34,819 nucleotides of DNA from Candidatus Tenebribacter burtonii (GTDB lineage: Bacteria; Cloacimonadota; Cloacimonadia; Cloacimonadales; TCS61), in the NCBI GenBank assembly GCA_030765625.1, contig JAVCCF010000131.1, positions 1-34,819 of the forward strand, written 5' to 3'. The position numbers were made by a program, and so were the translations under genes. The notes beneath the pieces were generated by a model, which did no database searches, was not told the DNA's origin, and saw only the letters and a list, made by a program, of their open reading frames with translations. Positions within the stretch are counted from its first letter, which is position 1. Every line of letters begins with the position of its first letter. Shown here piece by piece: positions 20,872-28,891 of this stretch.

Positions 20872-22138
20872 ACATTTTTTCTAAAATTTCTGCAAGTTGT
20901 TTGGTTTGGTTTATTTTACTGTATTTTTTTATTTCTTTTGATAGTATAAAAGTCTTTCCAGCTTTCCAGTATTTATAATTAGTTTCAATAAAATCTGCAA
21001 TATCATCCACTTTATCATAATCGAACATTTTACCGCTTTTAGTTTCTTCAATAATTACAGCAGGTTCACTTGCTGAATCACCAATTCCAAGAATTGCTGT
21101 ATTACTTCCCATATACTCAAATAGTTTTAGGGGTATAATTCCTTTTCGAACATTATTCAGAACAAGTAGCAACATTGATGAATTAACTAGCTCAGACAAC
21201 ATTTCTTTATGAGAAAGATATGAATGAAATTTAAATTTATTTTCAAATCCAATTTCTTTTACAGAAGATACAACATCTTTACTAATGTTTCCCCAAAAAT
21301 TAAATTGAATTTTATCGATCTTTTTCTTCTCTAATTTTCGCATTACTTCGAATATATTTGATAGATCAGTTCCTTGAGTTAGTAATCCGAAATGGTTGAT
21401 CTTAAAAAAAATATTATTTTCTCTTTTTTTTACGTTTTCAAAGTCCTGTTCGTCAAAGCCATTTGTTAATAATCGCATATTATTTTTATTTCCGAAATCA
21501 TCGATTATTTTCTGAGCTGTTGCCAGAAGAATATCACAATTATTGATAACTTTCCTTTCCAATAATCTATCAATGAAATCAGTTGATTTCCATCGTTTGA
21601 TATTTTTCATGAAAGCAATTTCTGTCCACGGATCGCGGAAATCGGCTATCCATTTGATATTATATTTTTTCTTCAGCTTTAATCCAACCAGATGAGTAGA
21701 ATGCGGAGGTCCAGACGTTATTACTGCATTATATTTGTTTGTTAACAGTTCTTCTCTGGCTGCCTCGTAGGCAAACTTATTCCAAATTTTACGCGCATCA
21801 GGGATTACTAAATTCAATCTTATCCAAATAGATAATTTTTTGAATAAAGAATCTGTAGAATTACTTTCTAAACTGCCGTATGGAATTTCGGAATTTTTAC
21901 CAATTAATCTTTTAAATAACTTTCCAAAAGTTGGAGTTTTTGTTTGAATAACTTTGACCTCCGTAGGAACTTCTTCGAAAAGAGATTCATCAATAACAGG
22001 ATAATCACCATCCTTGGTGGTGATAACGGTTGGCTGCCAACCAAACTGTGGAAGATACTTCACAAATTTCAGCCAGCGTTGAACTCCTGCCCCTCCACTT
22101 GGCGGCCAGTAATAAACTATAACCAATAATTTCTTCAT
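20870..22138 (-). CDS. Glycosyltransferase family 4-like protein
   Basis: Probably adds a sugar to a surface polysaccharide or lipid at the cytoplasmic face of the inner membrane. The 422-residue protein opens with the GT-B N-terminal signature YYWPPSGGAGVQRWLKFVK and includes ITSGPPHSTHLVGLKLKK and WIADFRDPWTEIAF, typical of Bacteroidetes-type family 4 enzymes. The C-terminal Rossmann half contains ITLLTQGTDLSN-like strands and the donor-binding loop GIGDSASEPAVIIEETKSG. Sugar specificity cannot be told. It stands alone, ending in the shared terminator, with no polysaccharide cluster around it. Confidence 0.88.
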   Translation of the reverse strand: MKKLLVIVYYWPPSGGAGVQRWLKFVKYLPQFGWQPTVITTKDGDYPVIDESLFEEVPTEVKVIQTKTPTFGKLFKRLIGKNSEIPYGSLESNSTDSLFKKLSIWIRLNLVIPDARKIWNKFAYEAAREELLTNKYNAVITSGPPHSTHLVGLKLKKKYNIKWIADFRDPWTEIAFMKNIKRWKSTDFIDRLLERKVINNCDILLATAQKIIDDFGNKNNMRLLTNGFDEQDFENVKKRENNIFFKINHFGLLTQGTDLSNIFEVMRKLEKKKIDKIQFNFWGNISKDVVSSVKEIGFENKFKFHSYLSHKEMLSELVNSSMLLLVLNNVRKGIIPLKLFEYMGSNTAILGIGDSASEPAVIIEETKSGKMFDYDKVDDIADFIETNYKYWKAGKTFILSKEIKKYSKINQTKQLAEILEKM

Positions 22139-22213
22139 TTATTTATATCCTTTTGACAACTTTGGTGTTAATGATCTTTTTGTCCAAAAGTTTCTAAAAA
22201 GGAAAAATAAAAT

Positions 22214-22456
22214 ATGCGACCGATAGAAAAAAAGGTATTAAATAAGATCAAAGAGAAAGGCATTACGATGGATGATGTATTGGAAATTCTCGATAGTACA
22301 TCAAAACATGAAATGAATAAAAGCTTTCAGGACGATTGCCTATTCCAATCTGATAAATACTTCGCCAAGAACATTATTAATTCTCTCTTAAGAAGCAAAC
22401 TTATAAAACAGGAAGGCAACAAATATTTAAAGAATGAGAAGAAATTATCAGAATAA
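22214..22456 (+). CDS. Small protein of unknown function, possibly winged-helix
   Basis: An 80-residue soluble, charged protein with AAGGAAA upstream of its ATG and its own terminator 24 nt after the stop, which supports it as a real gene. A helical N-terminus (IEKKVLNKIKEKG, MDDVLEILDST) is followed by ITLLRSKLIKQEG-like helix and KYLKNEKK, a pattern reminiscent of the recognition helix and wing of a small winged-helix protein. A TTGACA lies at 22153-22158, 61 nt before the start. No family recognised; divergent from the glycosyltransferase. Confidence 0.65.
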   Translation: MRPIEKKVLNKIKEKGITMDDVLEILDSTSKHEMNKSFQDDCLFQSDKYFAKNIINSLLRSKLIKQEGNKYLKNEKKLSE

Positions 22457-22480
22457 TTCTACTGAAATAGTTTCACACAA

Positions 22481-22504
22481 AACGGGCTTCCGCCCGTTTT
22501 TTTT
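22481..22504 (+). terminator. Rho-independent terminator of the 80-residue gene
   Basis: AACGGGC (22481-22487), tetraloop TTCC, GCCCGTT (22492-22498), then a T-run to 22504. Confidence 0.92.
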
Positions 22505-22834
22505 ATCAAATTGATATACTTTCAACTTCATTCTTCATCAAAAATATAATTTATATAACAAATTAAAAATAATAGAAATTTATATAGAATCTGCTTTAGT
22601 TAAAAGTTCAATTCCCTAAGAAACCGTTCTCTAGTGGATGTATAACTATTATGATCGAACATATCATTCAATAAGAATGTGTAATATACACCGTATTTGT
22701 ATGTTCTAACCACTGGCACAGGAATTGCTTATTACATTAATAGATCTAAAGAAGTTCTTTATAAAAAAGATATTGATGAAATAAGCTAACCACCTTGTTA
22801 AAATTAAATACTCATCTGCCCGCTATCGTACGAA
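22505..22834. other. Non-coding stretch, possible gene remnant at 22690-22788
   Basis: No convincing gene. A short open stretch on the plus strand (22690-22788) reads YTPYLYVLTTGTGIAYYI... and ends at TAA. It has no start codon with a Shine-Dalgarno and looks like a decayed 3' end. The rest is featureless AT-rich DNA. Confidence 0.4.
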
Positions 22835-22854
22835 ATGTGTTCAAATACGCACAT
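22835..22854. promoter_or_regulatory. Candidate enhancer-binding site (imperfect inverted repeat)
   Basis: ATGTG (22835-22839) and CACAT (22850-22854) form an inverted repeat with a 10-nt spacer, about 70 bp upstream of the sigma-54 -24 element. That is roughly where a bacterial enhancer-binding protein would sit. The half-sites are short, so chance is possible. Confidence 0.3.
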
Positions 22855-22908
22855 CCAATATTTACATCAACATCCTGCAACTTCTTTATTACCATGCGAT
22901 TAGCAGCA

Positions 22909-22924
22909 TGGCACGCTAATTGCA
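22909..22924 (+). promoter_or_regulatory. Sigma-54 (RpoN) promoter, -24/-12 type
   Basis: The sequence TGGCACGCTAATTGCA matches the RpoN consensus TGGCACG-N4-TTGCA at every defined base, with GG at 22910-22911 and GC at 22922-22923 in the required 10-nt spacing. Transcription should start near 22935, leaving a ~30-nt leader containing AAGGAGG before the ATG at 22967. Confidence 0.85.
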
Positions 22925-22966
22925 TATTTAAGATGTAAAAACATTGAATCAAAAGGAGGTTCTAAA

Positions 22967-24151
22967 ATGTTAAAACATATTATACTGATTATTTTACTTG
23001 GACTTATTAGTCCCTTATTAAGTGTTACTTTTGAATTAGATCAACAGGAAGGCACTTGTAAGCCGGTTATCGATTTTTATGCAGATAATCTGGTTTCAGC
23101 AGAAATCGCAGGGCAAGGTTATGCAGGAGTTGCTGATGTTGGTGGTATATCATTTTCCAATATTAATCCTGCTTCTTTTGATATTAAGAACGATGCTCAG
23201 ATCTATTATGAATATGGTTTAAAAAACGATGTAAATTTATTCTCTGATATCACTAATGACGGCAATGAAGTTACAAGTTATCGTTCTGGTGTGGCAGCTG
23301 CTTTTGCCTACAAATTTACAGAATATGTACAAGTCGGGATAATGTACTCTGCAAAGAGCAGCTACAATATGGACTTAGGCAAAGTCTATAATACACACAA
23401 TGGTGAAATACTTGAGACCTTCCGATTAAACGAGAAGCGTTACATTAGATCTGTAAATATTCCTATCTCCTATGTTCTTGAGAAGTTCAGATTTGGAGTA
23501 GGTTTGAATTTAGATATCTACCATTCTGAGATCAATAACGTTTATCCATTGGAGAATGGAAGTTTGGCCAGCTATTGCGGAGAGTTAGATTTTTTATTGT
23601 TCAGACCAAAACTAGGAGCAATCTACTCTCCAATGCAAAACCTCTCCTTTGGCATGTCGGTATTAATTCCTGTAGAAAAAAAACTGACTACGGACTGTAG
23701 ATTTGTATGTTTGGAATTTGATAAAAATATATTCCCTATGGAAATACTGGTTGGAACAAAGTTCTCCACTCCCAATATTCCACTATCGGTGTTATTTGAT
23801 TTCAGCTATAAACAATACTCAGAAATGCCTGAATTTGTAGACAGCAATAACTTCCATTTTGGTTTAGAATATACCCCATTTAAAAAATTGCAAATTAGAA
23901 CAGGTATGTTTACAAATTTTGACATCCGCAATACAGACTACACAATTACAGATAATGCAGGCAATAAATATGATTACTGGGTTGATTCCGATACATTTGA
24001 AGATAGAAAATTCCTTACTTTAGGACTTTCTTATTTCTGGAGAAGAACAGAAATTAATCTCGCTGTAGTAGACAACAGTTTTCTTACAGATAGTGATGTT
24101 AAGCAAACGTATGCAAAACTTGGCTTCACTATCCAACTGGCGCATCCATAA
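22967..24151 (+). CDS. Outer-membrane beta-barrel protein (PorV/FadL-like) under sigma-54 control
   Basis: A 394-residue exported protein. Residues 1-19 are a signal peptide (MLKHIILIILLGLISPLLS). The mature protein alternates amphipathic strands and turns throughout and ends QTYAKLGFTIQLAHP. The early motif AGQGYAGVADVGGISFSNIN matches the start of PorV/FadL/OmpP1-type barrels, where this segment usually reads roughly G.AyvavaDDasa.ywNPAgl. The cargo is unknown: a hydrophobic substrate as in FadL, or a role in surface-protein delivery as in PorV. It is monocistronic, with a strong AAGGAGG before the ATG, a perfect RpoN promoter upstream and a terminator after, so it is probably induced by a dedicated signal. 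Confidence 0.8.
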   Translation: MLKHIILIILLGLISPLLSVTFELDQQEGTCKPVIDFYADNLVSAEIAGQGYAGVADVGGISFSNINPASFDIKNDAQIYYEYGLKNDVNLFSDITNDGNEVTSYRSGVAAAFAYKFTEYVQVGIMYSAKSSYNMDLGKVYNTHNGEILETFRLNEKRYIRSVNIPISYVLEKFRFGVGLNLDIYHSEINNVYPLENGSLASYCGELDFLLFRPKLGAIYSPMQNLSFGMSVLIPVEKKLTTDCRFVCLEFDKNIFPMEILVGTKFSTPNIPLSVLFDFSYKQYSEMPEFVDSNNFHFGLEYTPFKKLQIRTGMFTNFDIRNTDYTITDNAGNKYDYWVDSDTFEDRKFLTLGLSYFWRRTEINLAVVDNSFLTDSDVKQTYAKLGFTIQLAHP

Positions 24152-24197
24152 TAAGTATCCCTAAGCTCCTAAAAATAAAAAAAGTAGCATCCTCCCT

Positions 24198-24222
24198 AAA
24201 CGGGCGAAAGCCCGTTTTTTTT
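24198..24222 (+). terminator. Rho-independent terminator of the outer-membrane protein gene
   Basis: AAACGGGC (24198-24205), GAAA tetraloop, GCCCGTTT (24210-24217) and T's to 24222, ending exactly at the stop codon of the convergent regulator gene. Confidence 0.92.
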
Positions 24223-24537
24223 CTACTTTTGTTTATTCTCAGATACTAAGTGAAGATATTCTTCAAGATTTTTTGTATATTCATCCAAAGCAGTCCTACC
24301 CTTATCTGTAAGAGAAATAGCTGTTTTCGGTTTTCTATTTTCAAAGCTTTTCTTCATTTTTATGTATTTAGCTTCTTCCAGTTTCCTCAAGTGCGAACTC
24401 AAATTACCATCGGAAACATCGATCTCTTTTTTTAGATATGTGAAATTAGCAGATTCGGTTTGAAGGAGCAGGACCATGATAGCAAGACGAACCCGGGAAT
24501 GTATAATGGAATCTAATTCTGCAAAATTAGTTTCCAT
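24223..24537 (-). CDS. Winged-helix transcriptional regulator (MarR/ArsR-like fold)
   Basis: A 104-residue DNA-binding protein. The ATG at 24537 (METNFAELDSIIHSRVRLAI) is preferred; an in-frame start further upstream would lie in the previous gene. The helix-turn-helix is FTYLKKEIDVSDGNLSSHLRKLEEAKYI and the wing is SFENRKPKTAISLT, followed by LTDKGRTALDEY. This matches the compact winged-helix family often paired with a membrane protein in Bacteroidetes-like genomes. It overlaps the upstream membrane gene by 11 nt, so the two act together; the regulator probably controls its own operon (inferred). Confidence 0.87.
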   Translation of the reverse strand: METNFAELDSIIHSRVRLAIMVLLLQTESANFTYLKKEIDVSDGNLSSHLRKLEEAKYIKMKKSFENRKPKTAISLTDKGRTALDEYTKNLEEYLHLVSENKQK

Positions 24538-25123
24538 TTTGTTTCCTTGCCAGATTATATAAATGGAACCCGGGAATAATATTATTAACAACTAAAAGTA
24601 AAACAAATACTCCCATGAAAACAAGCTCATTTCTAATGATTAGAAAAAGTATACTTCCTATCCACCAGAGGATTCCGTTAAATAAAGATATCTTTTGTTT
24701 TATCAGAATTCCGGTAGATATATTCGCAATTCCTATTAACAAGCATACCATTGTATAGATCACGTGCCATTTATATGCATTAAGTATGGGAAAGATGAAA
24801 GCAACAAAAAACATCGCTATCATAGTTCCAATCCAGATAGAACTTAAACCAAGATCCAAGTCTTTGCTACTACCTTGTTTTTCATATGTCCGCTTTGCGT
24901 ATACAAAACTGGCAACCGCTCCTCCAACTACAAATATTGCCCAGGAATATACGATCAGATGATCTAATCCAGATCCGACCAAAACATACATAGCAACAAT
25001 TGCACAAGAGATAAGAATACCCCATAATAAATGATAAAAACCTGTCTGATTGTGTTTCATTTTCCTTCTCTCGATCATGTCCTTAATAACTTCTAATGCT
25101 TGTTCATTTGTAATTTGATCCAT
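24527..25123 (-). CDS. Integral membrane protein paired with the winged-helix regulator
   Basis: A 198-residue protein. A charged N-terminal ~28 residues (ALEVIKDMIERRKMKHNQTG) precede about six membrane helices, seen around FYHLLWGILISCAIVAMYVL, LIVYSWAIFVVGGAVASFVY, SIWIGTMIAMFFVAFIFPIL, VIYTMVCLLIGIANISTGIL, NGILWWIGSILFLII and LVFMGVFVLLLVVNNII. AAGGAGA precedes the ATG; a TTGACA lies at 25191-25196 on the same strand. Function unknown; such proteins are assumed to respond to the same signal as their partner regulator. Confidence 0.82.
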   Translation of the reverse strand: MDQITNEQALEVIKDMIERRKMKHNQTGFYHLLWGILISCAIVAMYVLVGSGLDHLIVYSWAIFVVGGAVASFVYAKRTYEKQGSSKDLDLGLSSIWIGTMIAMFFVAFIFPILNAYKWHVIYTMVCLLIGIANISTGILIKQKISLFNGILWWIGSILFLIIRNELVFMGVFVLLLVVNNIIPGFHLYNLARKQNGN

Positions 25124-25247
25124 TTAACATCTCCTTTTTATTTTCAAAGTACTTTACAATACAAAGCTATTTTTGAAATAGAGATGTTTTTGTCAAATTG
25201 TTTTTTAGTTTATTAGTAATTGCACCATTAAGATTAGTGTTTAAGTA

Positions 25248-25961
25248 TCACACTATCTCTATCTTTATTCGTTTATTTATACGGCCTTTGCTTTTGTAAC
25301 CTACAATTTTAATCGTACCAATCTCGGAAGTATTTTTTACATGAGTTCCACCATCAGCTTGCAAATCTAGATCACCGATCTTTACGATTCTTATTTCTGT
25401 TAAGTTGGGAGGAAGTAAATTTATCTTTGTTCGTATCAGGTCGGGAATTTTCTCCGCTTCTATTCGTGGTAACGTTTCGGAAGTTACATCCAGACCTCTG
25501 TGGATCTCAGCATTAACTTTATCTTCAATTTCAGAGGTCATTTCAGCATTCAGTTTCTCAAATTCAAAATCCAGTCTGCCAGCCAGAGGCTCTATATTAC
25601 CGCCCGTAACCTTAGCATGATAATCACGCCACACAACTGCACTGATTGAATGCATGGAGGTGTGTGTCCGCATCAACTTGTAACGTCTTTCCCAATCAAT
25701 TTTACCTAAAATCTTAGTTCCGGCATCAGGAAGATCACCTTCCAGGAAATGCAATATCTTGCCGTCGATCTTTTTCACTTTGATTACATTTGATGCCTTT
25801 CCCTTAAACTCAATCTCACCAAGATCACAGGGTTGACCCCCGCCGGTAGGATAGAAAGCTGTTTGATCCAGTACAATTGCATTTTCTTCCACGAAAACTT
25901 CGATCACATCTGCCGTAAATTCTTTTAGATAACTATCTTCTAAATATAATAATTCAGTCAT
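25248..25961 (-). CDS. alaX: Alanyl-tRNA editing protein AlaX-M type
   Basis: A free-standing editing domain that removes mis-attached serine (or glycine) from tRNA-Ala. The start at 25961 (MTELLYLEDSYLKEF) follows GGGAG and matches the family start; the longer in-frame reading to 26021 does not. The first part is the AlaRS-type TAFYPTGGGQPCDLG barrel. Zinc ligands His100 and His104 are in RTHTSMHSI, and His207 is in DGGTHVKNTSEIG. The fourth position, Cys in AlaRS (CGGTH), is Asp203 here; I believe this swap occurs in many AlaX-M proteins. The 237-residue length is normal. The gene stands alone. Confidence 0.92.
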   Translation of the reverse strand: MTELLYLEDSYLKEFTADVIEVFVEENAIVLDQTAFYPTGGGQPCDLGEIEFKGKASNVIKVKKIDGKILHFLEGDLPDAGTKILGKIDWERRYKLMRTHTSMHSISAVVWRDYHAKVTGGNIEPLAGRLDFEFEKLNAEMTSEIEDKVNAEIHRGLDVTSETLPRIEAEKIPDLIRTKINLLPPNLTEIRIVKIGDLDLQADGGTHVKNTSEIGTIKIVGYKSKGRINKRIKIEIV

Positions 25962-26183
25962 TGCCACTCCCATCGATTCCAATCTCTCAATCAAGAAAAT
26001 AGTTATAGTTCGAATTGTCAACAGAGAACCAACTGCTAACTTTATTTATTCATTAACCATCAATTTATTTGATAGCGTATAGTAATTAATTATTTGACAC
26101 ATAATTAGTTAACTCCAATCTTACCGCTGTAAACTTTAATTTTATAATTTTTGCACCTTTTTGGAATATCGAATGGAGTAATA

Positions 26184-26693
26184 ATGAATGATGTTATACC
26201 TTTGAAAAATCTGATGAATAAGATCGTCTTTCTGCGTGGATACAAGGTGATGTTGGATAGTGACCTGGCAGAATTGTATGGTGTAGAGACAAAAAGACTT
26301 ACAGAACAAGTTAAAAGAAATCCAGAGAGATTTCCAAAAGACTTCATGTATCAACTTACAAATAAAGAGTTTACAATCTTGAAGTCGCAATTTGCGACCT
26401 CAAGTTGGGGTGGTCGACGATATCCACCTTATGCTTTCACCGAACAGGGAATAGCAATGCTCTCATCTGTTTTGCATAGTAAGCGAGCAATAAATGTAAA
26501 CATTGCTATCATGCGTGCGTTTGTTAAACTACGGAAACTTCTGCTAACCAACAAAGAACTGAATAGTAAACTGCAAGAGATAGAAAGCAAATATGACAAA
26601 CAATTTCGAATAGTGTTTGAGGTATTACAGCAACTGGTAGAAACACCCGACAAACCTAGAAAAGAAATCGGTTTTAAAAATAAGGAGTCTTGA
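26184..26693 (+). CDS. ORF6N-domain DNA-binding protein
   Basis: A 169-residue protein. GGAG at 26175-26178 fixes the ATG at 26184. Residues ~7-95 are the ORF6N domain common in phages and bacterial accessory regions: [55 protein letters not shown] and [20 protein letters not shown]-terminal coiled coil ([20 protein letters not shown]) and a short basic tail follow. The family is linked to KilA-N/antirepressor proteins and presumed to bind DNA; the targets are unknown. A 27-bp palindrome lies inside the gene and a diverged copy overlaps the stop codon. Confidence 0.88.
   Translation: MNDVIPLKNLMNKIVFLRGYKVMLDSDLAELYGVETKRLTEQVKRNPERFPKDFMYQLTNKEFTILKSQFATSSWGGRRYPPYAFTEQGIAMLSSVLHSKRAINVNIAIMRAFVKLRKLLLTNKELNSKLQEIESKYDKQFRIVFEVLQQLVETPDKPRKEIGFKNKES
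26378..26404. repeat. 27-bp palindrome inside the ORF6N gene (copy 1)
   Basis: Core GTCGCAATTTGCGAC; 12 of 13 base pairs match around the central T. It encodes the LKSQFATS part of the ORF6N motif. Confidence 0.8.
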
Positions 26694-26715
26694 AATCACA
26701 ATTTGTGATATCAAA
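26689..26715. repeat. 27-bp palindrome over the ORF6N stop codon (copy 2)
   Basis: Core ATCACAATTTGTGAT; 21 of 27 bases equal copy 1, with two stem pairs changed on both sides so pairing is kept (11 of 13 pairs). The TGA stop of the gene lies within it. Confidence 0.75.
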
Positions 26716-26720
26716 TTAAG

Positions 26721-26770
26721 GCATCCGCTTGTGTAATCCTGAGCGGAGTCGAAAAACTAAGGACGGATGC
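26721..26770. repeat. Imperfect palindromic repeat between ORF6N and the small membrane gene
   Basis: GCATCCG (26721-26727) and CGGATGC (26764-26770) are inverted arms. The interior contains ATCCTGAGCGGAGTCGA, whose complement resembles the TTCGAYNNNCTCAGGAT core found again at 30.36-30.47 kb, so it may be a REP-like element shared by both ends of the accessory stretch. Confidence 0.6.
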
Positions 26771-26795
26771 TAAACATTGAACATAGGAAGAATAT

Positions 26796-27023
26796 ATGGA
26801 AAAAATAAAAGCAATCGTAATTGGAATCATCTATTTCGTATTATGTATGATCCTGGGATCAATGTGGCTAGTTGGTGGTATTTATGGGATTTTTAGCCCA
26901 ATGTATAAAAGTGAAACATATATTTATAACCTATTTATTAGTGCTTTAGGAATTGCTTTAGGATTATATTTAATGAATTTTTGGATAAAACGAAATAGAA
27001 AAAGAAAGAATAAAATTAAATAA
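26796..27023 (+). CDS. Small two-helix membrane protein upstream of the SIR2 gene
   Basis: A 75-residue protein with two membrane helices (AIVIGIIYFVLCMILGSMWL and NLFISALGIALGLYLMNFWI) and a strongly basic tail (KRNRKRKNKIK) that should be cytoplasmic. AGGAAGA precedes the ATG. It ends 33 bp before the SIR2 gene on the same strand with no terminator between, so the two are probably co-transcribed. It could be a membrane partner of the SIR2 effector, but this is an inference from position only. Confidence 0.6.
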   Translation: MEKIKAIVIGIIYFVLCMILGSMWLVGGIYGIFSPMYKSETYIYNLFISALGIALGLYLMNFWIKRNRKRKNKIK

Positions 27024-27056
27024 TGATAAAAGCAATAGAATTAATTTGGAGAAATA

Positions 27057-28772
27057 ATGAATGAATTAGTACCCCTTATAGCAAGCCTAGCTACAAGAAA
27101 TAGGAATTATGTTCTTTTCGCTGGCGCAGGCTTATCAAAAGATGCTGGAGTAAAAAGTGGCTGGGATATTTTGATTGAGACATTAATACCTTTGTATATT
27201 GCTGAAAAGGAAATAGATGAATTACCTGCAAATCATTCTAAAGATATCGAAGAATGGTATCTACAACATGAATCTTTTAGTAAGTTAGGATATTCAGAAA
27301 TATTAGAACTTATGCATAGAGGTGAAATAGAAAGACGAGATTATTTAGAAAAATTCTTCAAAGATGAAACACCAGGTGAAGCACATAAACAAATAGCACA
27401 AATGGTTTCTAATGGATTGATTAGATTTATCTTTACTACGAATTTCGATAATCTTATAGAAAAAGCATTAGATGAGATAAACATAGATTATGACGTCATT
27501 TTTTCAGATGATATTCTGGAAAAAACAAAATCTTGGGATAAGGTTAAAACATGTCGCATATATAAATTACATGGTGATTATAAAACTGGTAAAATCCGAA
27601 ATACAGTAAAAGAGTTAGAAACTCTCGATCGAAAGATCTCAGACGATTTTCAGTATATTATTGATAGACATGGTATAGTTGTAATTGGATATGCTGGTAG
27701 AGATAAAGCGATTATGGATCATTTTATGATTCGGAAACCTTATGCTTATCCATTTTATTGGCAGTATCGTACGTTTCCATTAGTTTCTGATGAATACAAA
27801 TTGTTTTATAAACTGAAAGATAAATATGAAAAAGACAATGAAACACCAATTATTTATTTAGAAAATTCGAGTGTTTCAGATTTACTGTCGATAATAAATT
27901 CAGGAATACAAAATTTAGAAATTTCATTAATTTCAACAAAATCAGATTCAAAAAGATACAGAGATTTCATAGTTAATAATGATCAAAAGAAAATCAGAGC
28001 TTTATCACTTGAGTTGATTAAAGATTTTCAAGATTCATACATAGATTGTGATGAAAAAAGAAAGAAAAATTCAAATTATTTGTACCAATTCGATATTATG
28101 AAATCTTTCTTTGAGAATCAATCTAAAACGCTTTCTTATTTGAAGGAATTATTAGAATTTGAGCAATATGTTGAAATTGACTATTTTTGTGAAAAGATAC
28201 ATAATATAATTCTTGATTTCTATCCAGAAAGGTATGGCTTTTACTATAGTTCAATCTTGTATTACTTTTTAATGACTTTCGGTGCTTTATTATTAGAATA
28301 TAATTATATTCAAAAATATATTGAGAAGATATTTTCCTATTATTACAAAAATCGTGATTATGATTTCAAATCTATCAAAATAATTCCAGGATTATCTCTT
28401 ATTGAATCAGGATGGAAAGAGATAGAACAAGAATTATACAAGAAAAACTATTTCAATCCCAAAGTATCAATTATTGAAAAACACTTATTACCAACCGTTG
28501 TAACATCTAAATCATTCATGATATTTGATGCTTACATAACAATAAAATGGTTATTGAGTGATGATCAATCAAGATCTTGGGCAAGTGGAGCTGCCATGTT
28601 TAACGATTATATAATAAAGGCTTTTGTCACATATTTTGAGAAAGATTGTACAGAAGAAAAAATGAAGTATTTAATAGAAAGGATTAATGAGAAATATAAA
28701 GATTACAGATCCAGGACAGTTATAGGATTAAACGAATTGAGTTGTTATCTAGGTGAAAAGTATAAAATATAA
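27057..28772 (+). CDS. SIR2-like domain protein, probable anti-phage NADase
   Basis: A 571-residue soluble protein. The N-terminal ~290 residues form a SIR2-type domain: LFAGAGLSKDAG (20-31) for NAD binding, TTNFDNLIE with Asn129 and Asp131, KLHGDY with His172, and VIGYAGRDKAIMDHF. Asn and His at these positions are the catalytic pair in SIR2 NADases of defence systems such as ThsA and DSR (family knowledge). The C-terminal ~280 residues are helical and rich in Tyr/Phe with no domain I recognise, and may sense infection. Expected action is NAD depletion that stops the infected cell. No zinc-finger cysteines of deacetylase sirtuins are present. It lies in an accessory stretch beside an ORF6N gene and repeats. 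Confidence 0.85.
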   Translation: MNELVPLIASLATRNRNYVLFAGAGLSKDAGVKSGWDILIETLIPLYIAEKEIDELPANHSKDIEEWYLQHESFSKLGYSEILELMHRGEIERRDYLEKFFKDETPGEAHKQIAQMVSNGLIRFIFTTNFDNLIEKALDEINIDYDVIFSDDILEKTKSWDKVKTCRIYKLHGDYKTGKIRNTVKELETLDRKISDDFQYIIDRHGIVVIGYAGRDKAIMDHFMIRKPYAYPFYWQYRTFPLVSDEYKLFYKLKDKYEKDNETPIIYLENSSVSDLLSIINSGIQNLEISLISTKSDSKRYRDFIVNNDQKKIRALSLELIKDFQDSYIDCDEKRKKNSNYLYQFDIMKSFFENQSKTLSYLKELLEFEQYVEIDYFCEKIHNIILDFYPERYGFYYSSILYYFLMTFGALLLEYNYIQKYIEKIFSYYYKNRDYDFKSIKIIPGLSLIESGWKEIEQELYKKNYFNPKVSIIEKHLLPTVVTSKSFMIFDAYITIKWLLSDDQSRSWASGAAMFNDYIIKAFVTYFEKDCTEEKMKYLIERINEKYKDYRSRTVIGLNELSCYLGEKYKI

Positions 28773-28781
28773 TTGAAATTG

Positions 28782-28818
28782 AAAAAAAAGGACGGGAATC
28801 AACCCGTCCTTTTTTTTT
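28782..28818. terminator. Strong terminator after the SIR2 gene
   Basis: AAAAAAAAGGACGGG (28782-28795 region) pairs with CCCGTCCTTTTTTTTT (28803-28818) around a 7-nt loop; A-run and T-run on both sides allow use in either direction. Confidence 0.93.
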
Positions 28819-28823
28819 GCTGC

Positions 28824-28854
28824 ATTTATACTTAGGAGAAGTCCTCGTATAAAT
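28824..28854. repeat. Isolated hairpin-forming inverted repeat
   Basis: ATTTATAC (28824-28831) and GTATAAAT (28847-28854) enclose AGGA/TCCT. It has no T-run, so it is not a simple terminator; role unknown. Confidence 0.5.
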
Positions 28855-28891
28855 ATCTATTTCATCTTTTTAATCATTAATTCATATTTAT

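Noticed and set aside
26105-26390. Two minus-strand frames opposite the start of the ORF6N gene
   Set aside because: The ORF6N frame has a clear family match and Shine-Dalgarno; these have neither.
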